In this document: piece by piece, positions 1-12,338 of the stretch
Numbering within the stretch: position 1 is the stretch's first letter
Layout of the letters: each line of letters opens with the position of its first letter
Assembly: GCA_015680685.1 (NCBI GenBank)
Contig: MNCI01024020.1
Location: forward strand, 80,408 to 144,407
DNA: 64,000 bases
From: Gnetum montanum
Lineage: Eukaryota; Streptophyta; Gnetopsida; Gnetales; Gnetaceae
Direction: 5' to 3'
Notes under the pieces: generated by a model
Database searches by the model: none
Told to the model about the DNA's origin: nothing
What the model saw: only the letters and a program-made list of their open reading frames with translations
Translations under genes and position numbers: made by a program

Positions 1-329
1 GAGTTCGATAGATTATATTAGGGTAGTTGATCTAAGAGAGAGTATGATGTTCAATTTGTAGAACTTAGTATCTATCTGACCAAGCCAATGGGGTGAATAA
101 ATCTTTTAGAGACCTTTCCCAATCTTGAAGTATCATCTCTTATCTCTTCAGGTCACTTCTTATGATGATGTATGTAAGGTAGTCATAGATTTGAAGAGAA
201 ATCTAATTCAGGATGTAGTTTGAGAGGGACATAGGTAGAGATAGAAGAGAGGATAATTATTTAGAGGGATATATAGTTCTTTCAAATAGGATCAAGAAGA
301 ATATGATCATAATAGATAGGATGATGGCC

Positions 330-1000
330 AACAGCAGCTAGTAGCTAGTAATGCTACTCATCCTATAGGATATGAAGCCCTACTTATGTATTATAGATGT
401 GGATAGTCTCATCATATCTTGAGGAATTCTCTAAATTTTTATACATGTGGATAGTTAGAACATCAGGCTAGAGAGTACTTGAAGTAGACATGGGATTATG
501 AATTAGTGAGTGGATGTGAAGCTCTCCCTTAACAAGCTAGTAACACAAGATAGAGAGCCCAACGTTAGCATTATGTTCTAATGGACTAGGCATTAGATGT
601 GTAGTCCAACATAGTTATGGTAATAGAAAGTATGATCTTAGACCTTCAGGTATCAATTTTATGTTATCCTTGTACTAGTCATTCATTTGTTAGCCTTAGT
701 ATCATATCTCATGTATCTCTCCCATGTTATGATCTTCATCCAAGGTATCTCTCCCATGTCATGAGTAAATTGGTTATTTGGATATATACCAATGATATTA
801 TAGGATAGATAGTGGAATAGTGATTTATATGTAATGAATATTGGTTAGTGTGGTGTCATCTTGGACATGGAATAACTATCATAATTCAATGTCAAGTTGG
901 AATATTAGTAAAAACATTAGGATTATAGATAGATAATTGTGAGTAGATAGAAAATTAGACTATATCTAGATCAATTTTCTTAGATTTGATGTCATCCAAA
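330..1000 (+). pseudogene. gag C-terminus with two broken CCHC knuckles, then protease remnant
   Basis: Around 388-490 two consecutive zinc-knuckle-like segments can be read (YYRCG-SHHILRNS, then FYTCG-LEHQAREY). They have the spacing of tandem CX2CX4HX4C knuckles, but the first Cys of each is Tyr and later Cys are replaced. Downstream, 610-760 reads as a hydrophobic stretch with a 'SHSFVS' segment, like the aspartic-protease region of Tekay-type elements. The catalytic Asp-Ser/Thr-Gly triad is not intact. Multiple stops exclude function. Confidence 0.6.
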
Positions 1001-1129
1001 GTAGTTTGAAAGTTGTTTCAAAAGAGGCATAGCTATTGCATGGCGTTAGTGTACCATGTAGAAGTAGTAGAGTTAGATTAGGTCATGTAGTTTAAAAGTT
1101 TCTAGATGTGTTTTATAATAAGTTGCTTG

Positions 1130-1774
1130 GTTTTCCATCCAAGAAAGAGGTAGAATTTAAAAATTGATTCTTATCGAAGTACAGAGTCTATCTTGAAGCT
1201 CTTCATAGGCTATCACTAGTTAAGTTGGTTAAGGTGAAGGTCTAGTTATAAGAGCTAAAGAATAAGGGCTTAATTCATTTTAGTACTTCTTCATGAGGTT
1301 CTTCCATGTTATTGGTGTGGAAGAAGGATTGAAGTATGTAGTTATGTACTAATAAAAGAAGCTTAATTAGATACTAGTGAAGAATAAAAGTCCTATTTTA
1401 GGCATTGATGACTTATTTAATAAAATTTAGGAAGCTCATGTATTCTTAAAATTGATCTTAAGCTTGGGTATTATTAGGTTAGAGTCAGAGAGTAAGATGT
1501 ACCAAAGATAGTATTTAGGATTACATATGATCATTACAAGTTCTTGATGCTTCTACTTAGGTTAATGATTACTTTAAAAGTGTTTATGTAATTGACACAC
1601 AATGTGATGCAACCATTCCTTTATTATTTTGTAAGAGTTTTTATTGATGATATTTTGGTATATTTTTCAAATAAGTAAAGGCAAGCAAGACACTTACTAA
1701 TGGTTTTGTAGATATTATAGTAGTATCAATTGTAGGTGTAGTAATCCAAGTAATAAGTCACATTTTTTGGGTTA
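1130..1774 (+). pseudogene. Chromovirus reverse transcriptase remnant
   Basis: The frame starts with a KEVEFK-like segment just upstream of the RT fingers. It continues through degenerate versions of the 'ELKNKGLI' helix and the 'VWKKD' strand, and reaches the catalytic box as FIDDILVYF at about 1638-1662, so the YxDD equivalent is still visible. At least eight stops and several frame changes occur. The thumb, RNase H and integrase are missing because another LTR starts at 1775. Confidence 0.75.
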
Positions 1775-2641
1775 TGTTGACGAGGCCTTATTGCTAGAGC
1801 CCCATTGACACAACCCTATTGACACACTTGCATCAACATGGCACTTGATGTGTTGATGTGGCCTCGTCAACGCAATGTCTATTGTTTCCTATAAATAGAT
1901 GCTCAGTTGCTATGTTTATGGAATCTTTGTCATAGTTGTAGAGGAGCTTTTGCAGTTTTATCATTTGAAAGTAGGAATATTTTTCTAAGTGCCCACAGTA
2001 GGAGTCAAAGAGTGTAGGGATCTTTATTCAAGTATTATTGTACTTGAGCATAACAATAAAGATGATCTTTCTAATAAACTTGGTAGCATTTCAAGATAGA
2101 TTAATTGTTTAGTTATGCATGTAGTGTTTTATGCAATTTTATTTAATGATTTAAGTAATTAAATAATTAATTAAGCTAGATTAAATAGTGATTAATTACA
2201 CATAGAAGTGCGACCACTTTGAGCATATGCTTGATGCTTGGTAATCCTATTAATGCTTAATGTTTGGTAACCTAGTAGCGTTAAACATGTTCAATATGTG
2301 TACAGAAAGTGGAAATAGATGCTTATGTTAGAATTAGTTAGGTGTAGTTAGTTAGATTAAATTAGCAATTTAATTATGTTATTTTATACATTATTTTTTA
2401 CCCTTAGGTAACTTAAAACATAAAACATAAAAAAATGATAAAAATCATATGCCTTAGTTGTACTTAACCATACCTTTGCATTTCACAAGTGTAATTGGGA
2501 AGATAATGATTATAGGGGTTCATTTCACTTCCTAGAGACCATTGTACTTAGAAGGCTATAAGTCCACAAAATTCAACTAGATCATGCATGAATGCTTAGT
2601 GATTTGTATGCTTGGGTGTAGGGTCTACTCATTGCTCATCA
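1775..2641 (+). repeat. Athila-I 5' LTR
   Basis: The segment starts TGTTGACG and ends at a ...CTCATCA terminus, the same end as the other Athila LTRs here. A TATA-like CTATAAATAG lies near 1890, and the central 'CTTTATTCAAG...TACTTGAGCA' and 'GACCACTTTGAGCA...CTTGGTAATCC' blocks match the LTR at 51101-51869 in reverse complement. A mutated PBS (TTTGTGCCATTATCAAGAAG) follows at about 2642. The left boundary is less certain than the right. The upstream part (U3) holds a long inverted repeat (1776-1787 with 1860-1871). Confidence 0.75.
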
Positions 2642-2796
2642 TTTGTGCCATTATCAAGAAGTTGTAGTTTGATATGTGCACTATCAAGGACTTAGTGAAT
2701 ATTATTTAAGTTCATTGGAATAAATCCTAAGGTTATAATTATTCAAAAATAATTATAATTATAATTTAAGAATACTTAATTTTTCTTTAATCTAAA

Positions 2797-4690
2797 ATGT
2801 CTTCTTCTCATAAGAATGATGAATCAAAACTGCTAGTGCCCCAAGAATTCAAAGTCGTGTACACTCATCCAGATGAATTTGCACCTGATTTCACCTTCAT
2901 CCTGCATTAGGATGAGTAGCTGTGGTGGAGAAATATAGACGGTAACATTGTGTTGCCTCTTGAATGATCTATTCTTGGGATACTACTCCAAACTCTTAAG
3001 AGGTTGTGCATACAAGACCTCCATGATGAATACATCATGTAGGACCATGACTATTGGGACTACCATCCCATAAAAATGCAACACAAATAAGATCAGCACT
3101 AGGAGAAGTGTCATAAAGCTAAAAATGGGAAATGGTTCACTAACCCCTTATTCCTATTAAACCAAGATGATAATGAGGATCCTACCTTTGGAAGTTCTCA
3201 ACATGAAGATCTCATCTCTTGACTTTAGTGAAAGGGATTTAAACCCAAATTTGCAATCCACTATCAAAAATCTAGGTTTAGGAAAAAGTTGGAGTCAAGG
3301 TAGGGGCTTGGGCAAGCATCATGATGATAGAAAACATGATGATCATGGACATGACAAGAGGAGAGGAGGTGTAAAAGACCATGATGGTGATATTCCTCCT
3401 CCCTCTTCATCCTCTTTATTTGCATCCTCTTCTTCCTCCTCTAAATTTGATCAAAACGGCAGGGGAAAAAACTATGATGAAGATGACCAATGGGATAATG
3501 ATCGTAGGCCCCACCATGAACAAAGGGGTAGCATGAGACATCATAGGAATCATCAAAATCATGATGATAATGAACCCATGTTGGAAACTTGAAGCACATT
3601 GAAAATTGTAAAGGTAGTCAAAATTCCAACCAGGCATGTGAAAGGTAGCAAAATCAAGTGATTAGATATGAATAATATTCATAGATTTGAGGGGGGCTAT
3701 AACTCAAATCCACAAATCCGTCCTCAAGCCTTTCACGATGCTTGTGCCTTCTAGAACATAGAAAATGACTAGCAAAAACCCAACCTGTTCCCCAAGATAC
3801 TCATAAAAGAACTAAAAAGTTGGTACCACACCTTAGAGCCAAAATCAATTCATAGATAGAGTACAATATTTGAGTTGTTTAATTAAAAATATCATATGTA
3901 CTCTAGAGTGTCAAATTGAGAAAGCAAATCCAAGATTGGTGACAAGAAATACATGAACCCTTGGAGGTAGCCATGGGCAAGTATTATTTCCTTTTGCATA
4001 GATGTCTTGGCCATGGTTATTCACAATGAGAGTAGCTTCGCCATATCATAGATGGGCTTAAATAAGAAACAAGGAAAACTCTTAGGATCTATGGCTAAGA
4101 GAGTATATTATAACTAAGAGTACATTAGATTCAAAGGCTAATTGAGCAGGTTGCAAAAGAGGAAGGAGGGTTGAGAAAATGAAAAAGTGCTTAAGAGTAT
4201 AATTGGGATCCTTCCATCAAAAAAAGGAAGGTCCAATTATATGAAAATGATGGGGAGGTACCACTTGATGTAGTGGTGAAGAAAAAGGCCTTACTAATTC
4301 AAAAATATATGTCTAAAATTTTAGCTAAAGTTGACAAAATGTGAAAATCCTTGGATGAAAAATTTTAAACTACTCTAAAAATTATAGAAGAATCCAAAGA
4401 ACAAGGTAGTGATCTCAACCATAGGAGAAGAAAAGAAGCTAAACATTCCTACCAAAGGGGTGAGGGCAAGGCTGTGGTAGTGGAAGAGGTTGTGAAGTGA
4501 AAATTATATGATGATGATGGGTGTGATATCTACAAATATGAACATCCCAAGGGATGTTGCCCTGTTGTGTCACACTTACAGGAATTTGGGGTGTATGCTT
4601 TGAATCCTAGACTATCATGAAGGTAAACATTCAAAAGGTTGCCTTATCCTCAAGGAAACCCAAGGTAGTTCCACCACCAACAATTGAAAC
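2797..4690 (+). pseudogene. Athila-I gag (broken)
   Basis: An ATG at 2797 opens the same N-terminus (MSS-rich, then V-x-V-Y-T-H-P-D-E) as the better-preserved minus-strand copies at 56359 and 50958. The gag core 'AFHDACA...WYHTLEPKSI' follows at 3720-3950, then 'GLNKKQGK', and the family Cys/His motif ending HPKGCCPVVSHLQ at about 4522-4582. Stops interrupt it throughout, and they are mostly TAG where other copies have CAG (both Gln of the 'H-Q-D-E-Q' box at about 2908-2920). The middle section (3167-3592) is a His/Asp/Arg-rich low-complexity linker. The copy ends abruptly at about 4690, so protease and pol are missing. Confidence 0.85.
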
Positions 4691-4699
4691 ATAGGATTT

Positions 4700-5177
4700 T
4701 AGAAGTATTTCTCACTTGATCCTTTCCTTTGAAGTTCTTCTTGAAAATTTTTCCTCTCACTTCTCTATTATTCTTACCTTAAATTTATTCTTTGAAATTA
4801 CCCTTCTCATTTGCTTCTTTCTCTCCTTTAGATTCTTTGAAGTCTTTGCCCTTAGAAGGTTTAGAACTACTATTGAAGCCAAAATGTTTCTTCTCGACCT
4901 TAAGAGCTAAATTAAAGGCTTCATCCAATGTTTAAAGCTCATAAAATATAAGCTCTTATTAATACTTCTTCTTCAATCCATCTTGGAAATTAAAATATTG
5001 TTCATACTCATCCTAATTGACTCTAGCCTATTGGAAGGATTTGCAAAAATTTATGTAAAATTCTTTAAAATTTTTTGCCTCCTTATCTTACATATTTTAT
5101 TCCTTAAGTGGATTTTTATCTATCTTGGGTCTTTTCAAATCTTTCCTTAAGGATGAATTACATAAGATTTTAATCCT
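4700..5177 (-). pseudogene. Left gag fragment of the outermost chromovirus-like element
   Basis: On the minus strand a frame with a few TAA/TAG stops reads as the second half of a Ty3 gag: FKEFYINFCKSF, then DEYEQYFNFQDGLKKKY, then TLDEAFNLALKVEKKHF, then a Lys/Glu-rich tail. This corresponds to the 'GL...TLEEA...A...VE' end of Retrotrans_gag domains. It is interpreted as the continuation of the minus-strand gag at 59132-59766, separated from it by the insertion of Athila-II and everything nested in it. Some residues between the two halves are missing. Confidence is moderate because there is no clean TSD. Confidence 0.55.
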
Positions 5178-6001
5178 TGATAGGAGCACTAATGAATAGC
5201 CTTTAGTCCACTATGTCAATGCACCAACATTGATGTAGTAGCATCAATGTACGATCAACTATGTTAATACTTTAGTCTTGACACAAAAACAATAAATACC
5301 TAGATAAATGCATACCCCAACCACATTTATTGTATAATTTTTATCATATTTGTAGTGAAGCTTTTGTAATTGGTTTTCATATAAGTTAAAATTTGTTACT
5401 GAGTGCTTGTAGTATGAACTTAAATTGATTAACTGAAATCTTATTCAAGTGATCATGTACTTGGACATTTTTTTCATGAATGATAATAAGATTAAGATCA
5501 ATTTACCTTCATCACAACACTTATCTTATTTTAATCCTTTTTTAATTTTAATTTCTTATTCCTTTAATTCACATGCACTAAGTTAATTATTTATATTTTA
5601 TCATACCATAGTTCTAGTATAGTAATCCCACTAATGCTCTTACTTGGCTCACCTAGCATTAAGTACTTGATAACCCAATGGTGATTGCATGAGTTTGGAG
5701 TGTGTATGAAAAACTAGAAAAAAATACTCATCATATATGATAGCTTAGCTCTAATTTTTACATTAGCTTAATTTAGAATTAATTTTGATATTTTAATAAT
5801 ATTGTAATATGACATTACAACATGAAAATCATATGTCTTAGTTATACTTAACCACATGCACTAAAAACCATACAAGTGCAATTGGAAAGAAACTAACCCA
5901 TGATTGAATGTTTAGCTATCTAGTCCATAGATTACAATCATGTTACTTTCGTACGCTAATGATTTATACAGTTGAATATTGGAACTACTTACTACTCATC
6001 A
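5178..6001 (+). repeat. Athila-II 5' LTR
   Basis: Begins TGATAGGA and ends CTACTCATCA. It shares the 'TTATTCAAGTGATCATGTACTTGGACA' and 'GTAATCCCAC...GATAACCCAATGG' blocks with the other Athila LTRs, and has a TATA-like AATAAATACC near 5310. A degraded PBS follows at about 6015-6035 (TTGGGCACTGTTGCTAG), recognisable against TGGCGCCGTTGCTGGGGAC at 51081-51099. Confidence 0.75.
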
Positions 6002-6136
6002 TTAGTATTATTATTGGGCACTGTTGCTAGTGATTAGATAGTTAGAATCATATATGATTGTTATTAGAACTAAAAGACCTATCATCTAGAAAATAATAAT
6101 ATTTTATTTTATTCAAATACACAAATAATAATTACA

Positions 6137-8470
6137 AATATCTTCTTCTCATAGGGTTAATTCCCCACGTACTAATAATACTATAAGTGAACATGACAGA
6201 ACCACTAAAAGTAGAGATGATGTGTTTTAGTAAGTTAAAGTTATCTACCAACATCTAAATCATTACTGTTCAGACTTTACCTTCATTCTTTACTAGGATT
6301 ACTACATCCAATGGAGGGACGTAAAAGGCAATATTATGTTATCACTTGATTTTTTAGTTGCATCGATGCTTATGATAGCCTTGATCAACATTAGACTTAA
6401 AGCAGTTATCATTAAGTATAGGATGATTGATGAGATGTATAAGCACTATTAGCCCATCGAAGTCCAACTTCATAAGGATCATTTCATGTAAGCGTGTCAT
6501 GAAGCAATAAAGAAAAATGGAGCAATAATCCCATTGAAATTATAGTCTAAGAAGAATTACACTAATTATCATTCAAGCAAATCCAATTATCAGAATTCTC
6601 CCATATTAAATGTAGATGTCATGAAAAATCCATGTTTGTCTTCATTCTTGGTGAGCAACTACAAAATAGGAAGAATCAAATATAACACAAGAAGGACCAC
6701 CAAGTCTAGGTCATCTAGTAGGTCATCCAAAGATAACTATCTGAGTCATAAAATAAGAGCAAGCTAGCATGGTCCTTGTAGCTTTCCATCATTTTCATTA
6801 TCCTCATCATCAAGCTTTGAGGAGGATGAGTATGGATAGGGAAGAAGGGGTAATAAAAAATAACTGTGGAAATTAATAAAAATATAATCACATAAGTAAA
6901 GGTAGAGATGATGGACATGATTAAAAACTAGGCCATATACAGAAAAAAATTCATAGCAAAAACATTGGAGGAGACACGGGCATGATAAGGACCATAATGA
7001 ATGAGATGACTATGATGAACCCTTGCTTGCTACAAGAAATATCATCAATATCAATGAGGTAGTGTATATTCCTACAAGAAATCTAAGGAATAGTTGACTT
7101 AAATGACTAGAGATAAATAATATTCCTAAGCTTAAAGGAAGATACAGTGTTGATTTGTAGTATTACTTGCAAGTTTTTCACGATGCTTGTATCTTACAAA
7201 ACATAGAAATAGAATGGTAGAAGATAAATTTATTTCCAGGAATACCTATCAAGGACGTAAAAGCTAGTACATGTCATTGGAGTTAGAATCTATTAGATGA
7301 TGGAGTATAATGTTGGAGTTATTCAATGAAAAATATCCAACATACTTCAAAGTATCTAACTTGAGGAAGTAGATTCAAGGATGAAAACAAAGTAATCCTG
7401 ATTTCTCTTATATAACCTTGGATAAATACTATTCTCTACTACATAGATTATTGAATTATGACTTCTCTCAATGAGAATAGTTGAGGCACATCATAGATGG
7501 GTTAGAAACAAAACTAGAGAGGTTCTTAGGGTCTATGCCTAAGGAAGACTTTCAAAAATGAGAACTTGTTAATTCAATGATTGATCAATTAAGTAGTAAA
7601 GAAGGAATGTGAACTTCATAAATGGAAAACCACTAAAGAATACAATGGGGATCCATCTATTCATAAAAGAAGTTTCATCTCTATGAACCAATAGAGGAGA
7701 CACTATTAAAAGAAGTGGTCTAGTGGAAATCCTTGCTTATCCAAAAATTTGTTACTGAAGTGTCAACTAAGATTAAAAAATTATGAGATTCTATTAATAA
7801 AAAGTTCAAACCAACATTGAATATACTATAGAAAAAACTATAGCAATTATGATAAAAGGATAAAGATGAAAAGAAGAAGGATATCAGCAGGGATTACTAT
7901 TAGTATAAGGAAAAAGCAACTATGATGAAGGAGGTTGTAAACTTAGATTCAAATGATGATGATTGTAACATCTATCAGTATGAACATCCTAAGGGTTTTT
8001 TCCCTGTGATGTCACACCTTAAAGAATCTAGATGTTATGTCTTAAATCTAAAATTCATCAAAAGGAAAGTACCTACAATTATTTCTTACCTTCAAGGAAA
8101 CTATATGCAATTCTATCATCAATAATAGTACTATCCTAGTGGAGCTTGACCTCAACCTTAGGGATACTATTAATAGGAGTGGTAAAATCCACAGTTGTGG
8201 GTGATGCCATCACATACATAGTAATATTCCTACAAGTAACAAATTCCTATGGATAGTATGTCTAATAGCCTATGGCCCCAAGGCTCTATCATCCATGGGT
8301 CTACTCACCATTACTATCCTCTAGAATTTCATAGATTAAGTCTTCATATTATACTCTTCATCCTCACCAGTACTCTCAACCTTATTCTTTTAATCTTTTA
8401 CCACCTAATTAGGCCATGCAAGCTTTATAATTACAATAACAGAATGCTACCAAAGATATGAACATGTAGG
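6137..8470 (+). pseudogene. Athila-II gag (broken, start codon lost)
   Basis: The expected start reads ATATCTTCTTC at about 6136, so the ATG is lost. Domain order matches the other copies: N-terminal 'DFTFIL' box at about 6275, gag core 'FHDACILQNIEIEW' at about 7170, 'KYYSLLHRLLNYDF' at about 7427, and the Cys/His motif (CNIYQYEHPKG..P..SHL) at 7964-8025. In that motif the second Cys is Tyr and the CC pair is FF. A Pro/Tyr/Gln-rich tail follows to about 8400. Stops are dense and biased to TAG/TAA at Gln positions. Confidence 0.8.
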
Positions 8471-8639
8471 TTTATGATAGCTCTAGAGATTCTAAGTGTA
8501 AGCCTTAGAAGTATTCATTTTCAAACCTTAAAGTTAACCTAAACCACTACAAGCATCTATGACTATAAACCCCATACCTACATCCTCCTAAATCATTCAA
8601 GATCTAACTTCAAAACAAAATGTCAATGCATAAATTGTC

Positions 8640-9110
8640 ATATTAACTCATGATCCTGTAGATTGGATAAAAGTAGGAAACCTTCCTATGAAAAGAACTA
8701 ATTGTGGAAGTCCCTTCATTTATTTGCAACTTGTAGGAAATGCTTAATGAAAGGCTCTATTAGACTCAAATTCTAGAGTAAACTTGATATATCAAGAGAT
8801 GTACAAAGCCTAGAACCTACTTCCATTAAAGAAGTGTAACATTAGATTAGAGTTTGTAAACCAAATTATAAATATGTCTTTGAAATTAGTAGAAGACATT
8901 GTGAATATCATAAGTGGATGGTTATATCCTACAGATTTCATTGTGATTTATGTGGTCAACTACAAGGGGAGATTTTCCATCATTATGGGAAGAGCTTATT
9001 TTAGTAATATGAATGTTAAGCTAGGGATCAAAGACATATCCTTGGATATGTTTAGTAAAATGAGCATAAAGTCATTAAGAAGAACATGTTTCATGCATCA
9101 CATGTAATGA
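8640..9110 (+). pseudogene. Athila-II aspartic protease remnant
   Basis: The frame reads 'KALLDSNSRVNLIYQEMYKA', matching the intact-looking version ALLDLGSSVNLISQEMYKAW on the minus strand near 29230. Here the catalytic box D-L-G-S has become D-S-N-S, so the Asp survives but the Gly does not. The downstream part (MSLKLVEDIVNIISGWLY, then IIMGRAYFS) is the flap and C-terminal half typical of Athila proteases. The frame ends at 9107 and RT does not follow. Confidence 0.8.
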
Positions 9111-9239
9111 AAAAGGGTGCAACTACATGAAAAAAGGTTGTACCATTAGTTAGAGTAGTATATGTGAAGAAAAAATTTGTGTTGAAAAATGATTGTATAC
9201 AATAGCCACAAAGTAAGGCATCCACTAGCTAATAATAGG

Positions 9240-12130
9240 TGAAATTTGTAAATCCATAATATGCATGGAATCAATAGAAATACTCACCATCTCATATCTT
9301 GAGGAGTTTAATATGATGGAGGACATGAAGTAATAACTCTTTTAAGCAGCACATGCATAATAATACAAGGATATTGATTGGGATTAGGCAGAGATTCTAG
9401 AAAAAACTATGCTAGAACCAATAGAGCTAGCAATAATACCAAGATTACTAGAATATATTTTTCTTTATAATAGAAGGTTCATGCTAATTTTCCATGGCAA
9501 AGATAGGGCAATCTAGATAGGATGAGGTCCTAAGAACCAAGCCAAACTTGAAGACCACTATCATGGAGGCTATCATTAAAAAGGTGAAAAGTAAGAAAGT
9601 CCAAGGTATAGTTCTCTAGGAACTAAACTTGGATCCTTCGTAGAGTTGGCATTAGAATATGTCCAAATGTAGTTGCAAAGGTCTCCATTATGGCCCACCA
9701 TTTTACTAGTGAGGACTATTATCTTAGGGATACATACCTCTTTTGGAATAACTACCAAGGAGATGCAATCATAAAAATTAAGGATATCATCATCTCCTGC
9801 TCTATAGAGGCCATTATTAAAGTCTTTAGATTACCTAACACCAAGGCATAGTTAGCAAAAGTCTCAACCTAGGTAGATGTAGATGTCAAGAATAAATGGA
9901 CTCAATGATGCTATGGAGTTGACCATAAGCAATATGATGCTCTTACCAAAGTAGAACATGCATACTTCAAGATTGTGACAAATTACCCCAATCCAATGGT
10001 ATAGGCTAGTAAGGTTACAACATACTCTATGAGGACATGTGTGGCTATGAGTGGAGAATTTCTAGTCAACCTTTCTTAGCTCATCTTCTTGAAGATCAAT
10101 AAAAGATTCAAGGAGAATGAGAAGAATCAAAAGACACTTCCCTTCCCTTCCCATGCCTCATCCAAAAACTTTTCCAAAGAGGAAGACTAACTTCCTATTG
10201 TAATGATATGATCCCCATAGCTCCTACTACATCATGGTAGGAAATGATGAAAGATAAATTTCCTATCAAGATTCAAGAGAAAATGTCATCTCCATCACCA
10301 CTAGCTATTGAACACCTAAGGAAACTTAAGGAATAACAGTTGTAGAAACAACCTTCTGAAGGTGGTGGCAAATCCTTGGTGTATCATCCAGTCATGATCC
10401 ATCTCAATGAAGTTACCAGGACTATCAACTAGATTCTATATAACTTGACCTATCTATTTTCTATATGTGAGAACTAGGCTTATATACACATAGATCCCAA
10501 TGCCTAAGAGATCATTGTGTTTGTCCCAAGATAATTATTTCTAGAAATCTTTGAGAATGTAGTGGCTTTTCCTATTATGCTCAAAAAAGGGAAAAATGCA
10601 ACAATCTTGGTTGTACAACATAAGGATTAATAGACAATAGTAGAGGTGGTATCAAATAGAAATAGAGAAGCTTTGAGTGCTCTTGTAGCCTCTATTGTTA
10701 ATATTACTACAATGGCATATTAAAATGTCTACAAAAGCCAGAAGTAAGGGAATAAGTGTAGTACAACACAAGGAAGTGTTGAAGTGACTAGTCAAAATCA
10801 AGTAACCAATTCTAGAGATCTTTGATCTCCTAGAAGACATTTCAGCAATATAATCATAGCTACTAGAAACAAGAGGCAAGCTCTTAGTGAACCACTCACA
10901 ACTTGAGGAAGCCACCAATAGCAATCAATGGTTGGTAGTAGAGGTTCTAGAATTAATAATCTACTTGTCAAACCCATTCATTCTCTAGCCAAAACTTACT
11001 AGAGATGAAGCTTTCAACAACTTCAATAAAGACTTAAGAAGACTAATAATATCAAGGAAATGTTAGTCTTAGATGCATTACTATCCAAATTAATGATGAA
11101 TTCTACAAGCTATGACCTTTGACACACATGCAATGAGAACATACTCAAACTAAGAAAAATCAATGCCTGGCAAAAACTAAAGAGCAGAAGGAGCAACTAC
11201 TAAATACATCCATCAGTATCTGGAACAACTCATTAAGATGAACCAAGATGTTAGAAGTTTGGCTATAGAAAATAAAAATCTCTTAATGGAGGAAGTTTGT
11301 ATCATTTGCCAAAAGACTATCATCAAGATTGTCACCTAGAAGAATGAAGCCCTTAAATATGAGAAAGTGAAGAATCATTATATGAACCAGGTTAGTATGC
11401 TTAAAGATGTAAATGAACAAGAGATCAAGTTATTAAAGGTAGAGGAAAATGAAGCCCTCTAGTAACTCAAAAAAAGAAATGATGCATGGTAGCCCATCCT
11501 TGATGGACTCAATGCATAAAATCTAGAGATCCACCTAAAGAAGTTGAAAATTAAAGAGATGGCTATGTATATAAAGTTAGGCAATCTCTAGTATGTAAAC
11601 TTGGCAATGCTAACCACATAAAGGCCAAGGTTAGAGTTAGAGAAGCAAGTGACTAGCTTATACCTCTTCTATGTAGTGGAGTTCAAGCTCCATGAGAATA
11701 AAAAAAAAGCAAAATCTTAGGATAGCTAATGCAAAGCTTGAGGTTCTCAAGACCAAATTTGAAGATCAACAATTTATTGTTGAGAACCTGGCCATAAAGA
11801 TGAATAACCACCAATAGCTACAAAACCTTATTCATATGTTTGACATTGAATGTAAACATTTTATAGCCTAGTTCATAAATATAAAACAAATGTTTCCAAT
11901 GATGTCATATTTATGGAAGATACTAATGTTAGCTAGTCTAGGTGATGGTGCCTAGACTATCAATGACCCACAAAGAAAGGAAGAAAAGATGAAGGTACTA
12001 TTAGATGTATTCAAGTTTTTAGATGTAGTAGCTATTGTAGTAGGGTAGCCCAAACCACTAACTAGAGCAGGATGTGAGGAAGGACCATTCAAGTCACAGG
12101 AGTCACTAACTCCAAGCATGATGTGACAAC
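9240..12130 (+). pseudogene. Unrecognised coding-like region in place of pol (Athila-II)
   Basis: I do not recognise this gene. Between protease and polypurine tract, about 3 kb reads on the plus strand as protein-like segments broken by TAG/TAA. About 9680-10130 gives MAHHFTSEDYYLRDTY, then FWNNYQGDAIIKIKDIIISC, then a VDHKQYDALTKVEHAYFK segment. About 11230-11900 is Lys/Glu/Leu-rich with heptad-like spacing (a probable coiled coil), for example NEALKYEKVKNHYMNQVSML. No RT, RNase H or integrase motif is visible. It may be an accessory ORF or a captured gene. Frames change several times, so the limits are approximate. Confidence 0.45.
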
Positions 12131-12338
12131 TTCATCCTAGTCAATTTTATATAGTAAGACACCATCAAATTTTACCTGGTGTTCAATTTTGATTACTCTC
12201 ATTGTAAAAATTTGAATATTTTATAATGCAACATTGAAATTTTATTATTTTTTAGTTAGTCGTTAGTTCCATACTCCCTAAATTTTATAAACAACTTGAT
12301 CCCACTTTTGTTCGCTTGAGCATAAATTTTCAATCAAT

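Larger units (their letters stand above)
1..1774 (+). mobile_element. Decayed Ty3/gypsy chromovirus (Tekay/Del-like), gag to RT
   Basis: Reading the plus strand through many stops gives the chromovirus domain order: CCHC knuckles, protease, then reverse transcriptase. The RT part stops at about 1774, in the stretch that normally follows the palm ('FLGYV'-like, 1765-1778), where the LTR of the next element begins. No LTR of this element is in the window, so its 5' end lies to the left. Most stops are TAG where the family has CAG (Gln). It is a dead remnant. Family assignment rests on recognising conserved RT motifs, not on an alignment. Confidence 0.75.

Noticed and set aside
3416-3637. Hydrophobic minus-strand frame in Athila-I gag as a membrane protein
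   Set aside because: It is the reverse complement of the His/Asp-rich gag linker (CAT/ATG-rich codons give Met/Ile/Leu antisense).
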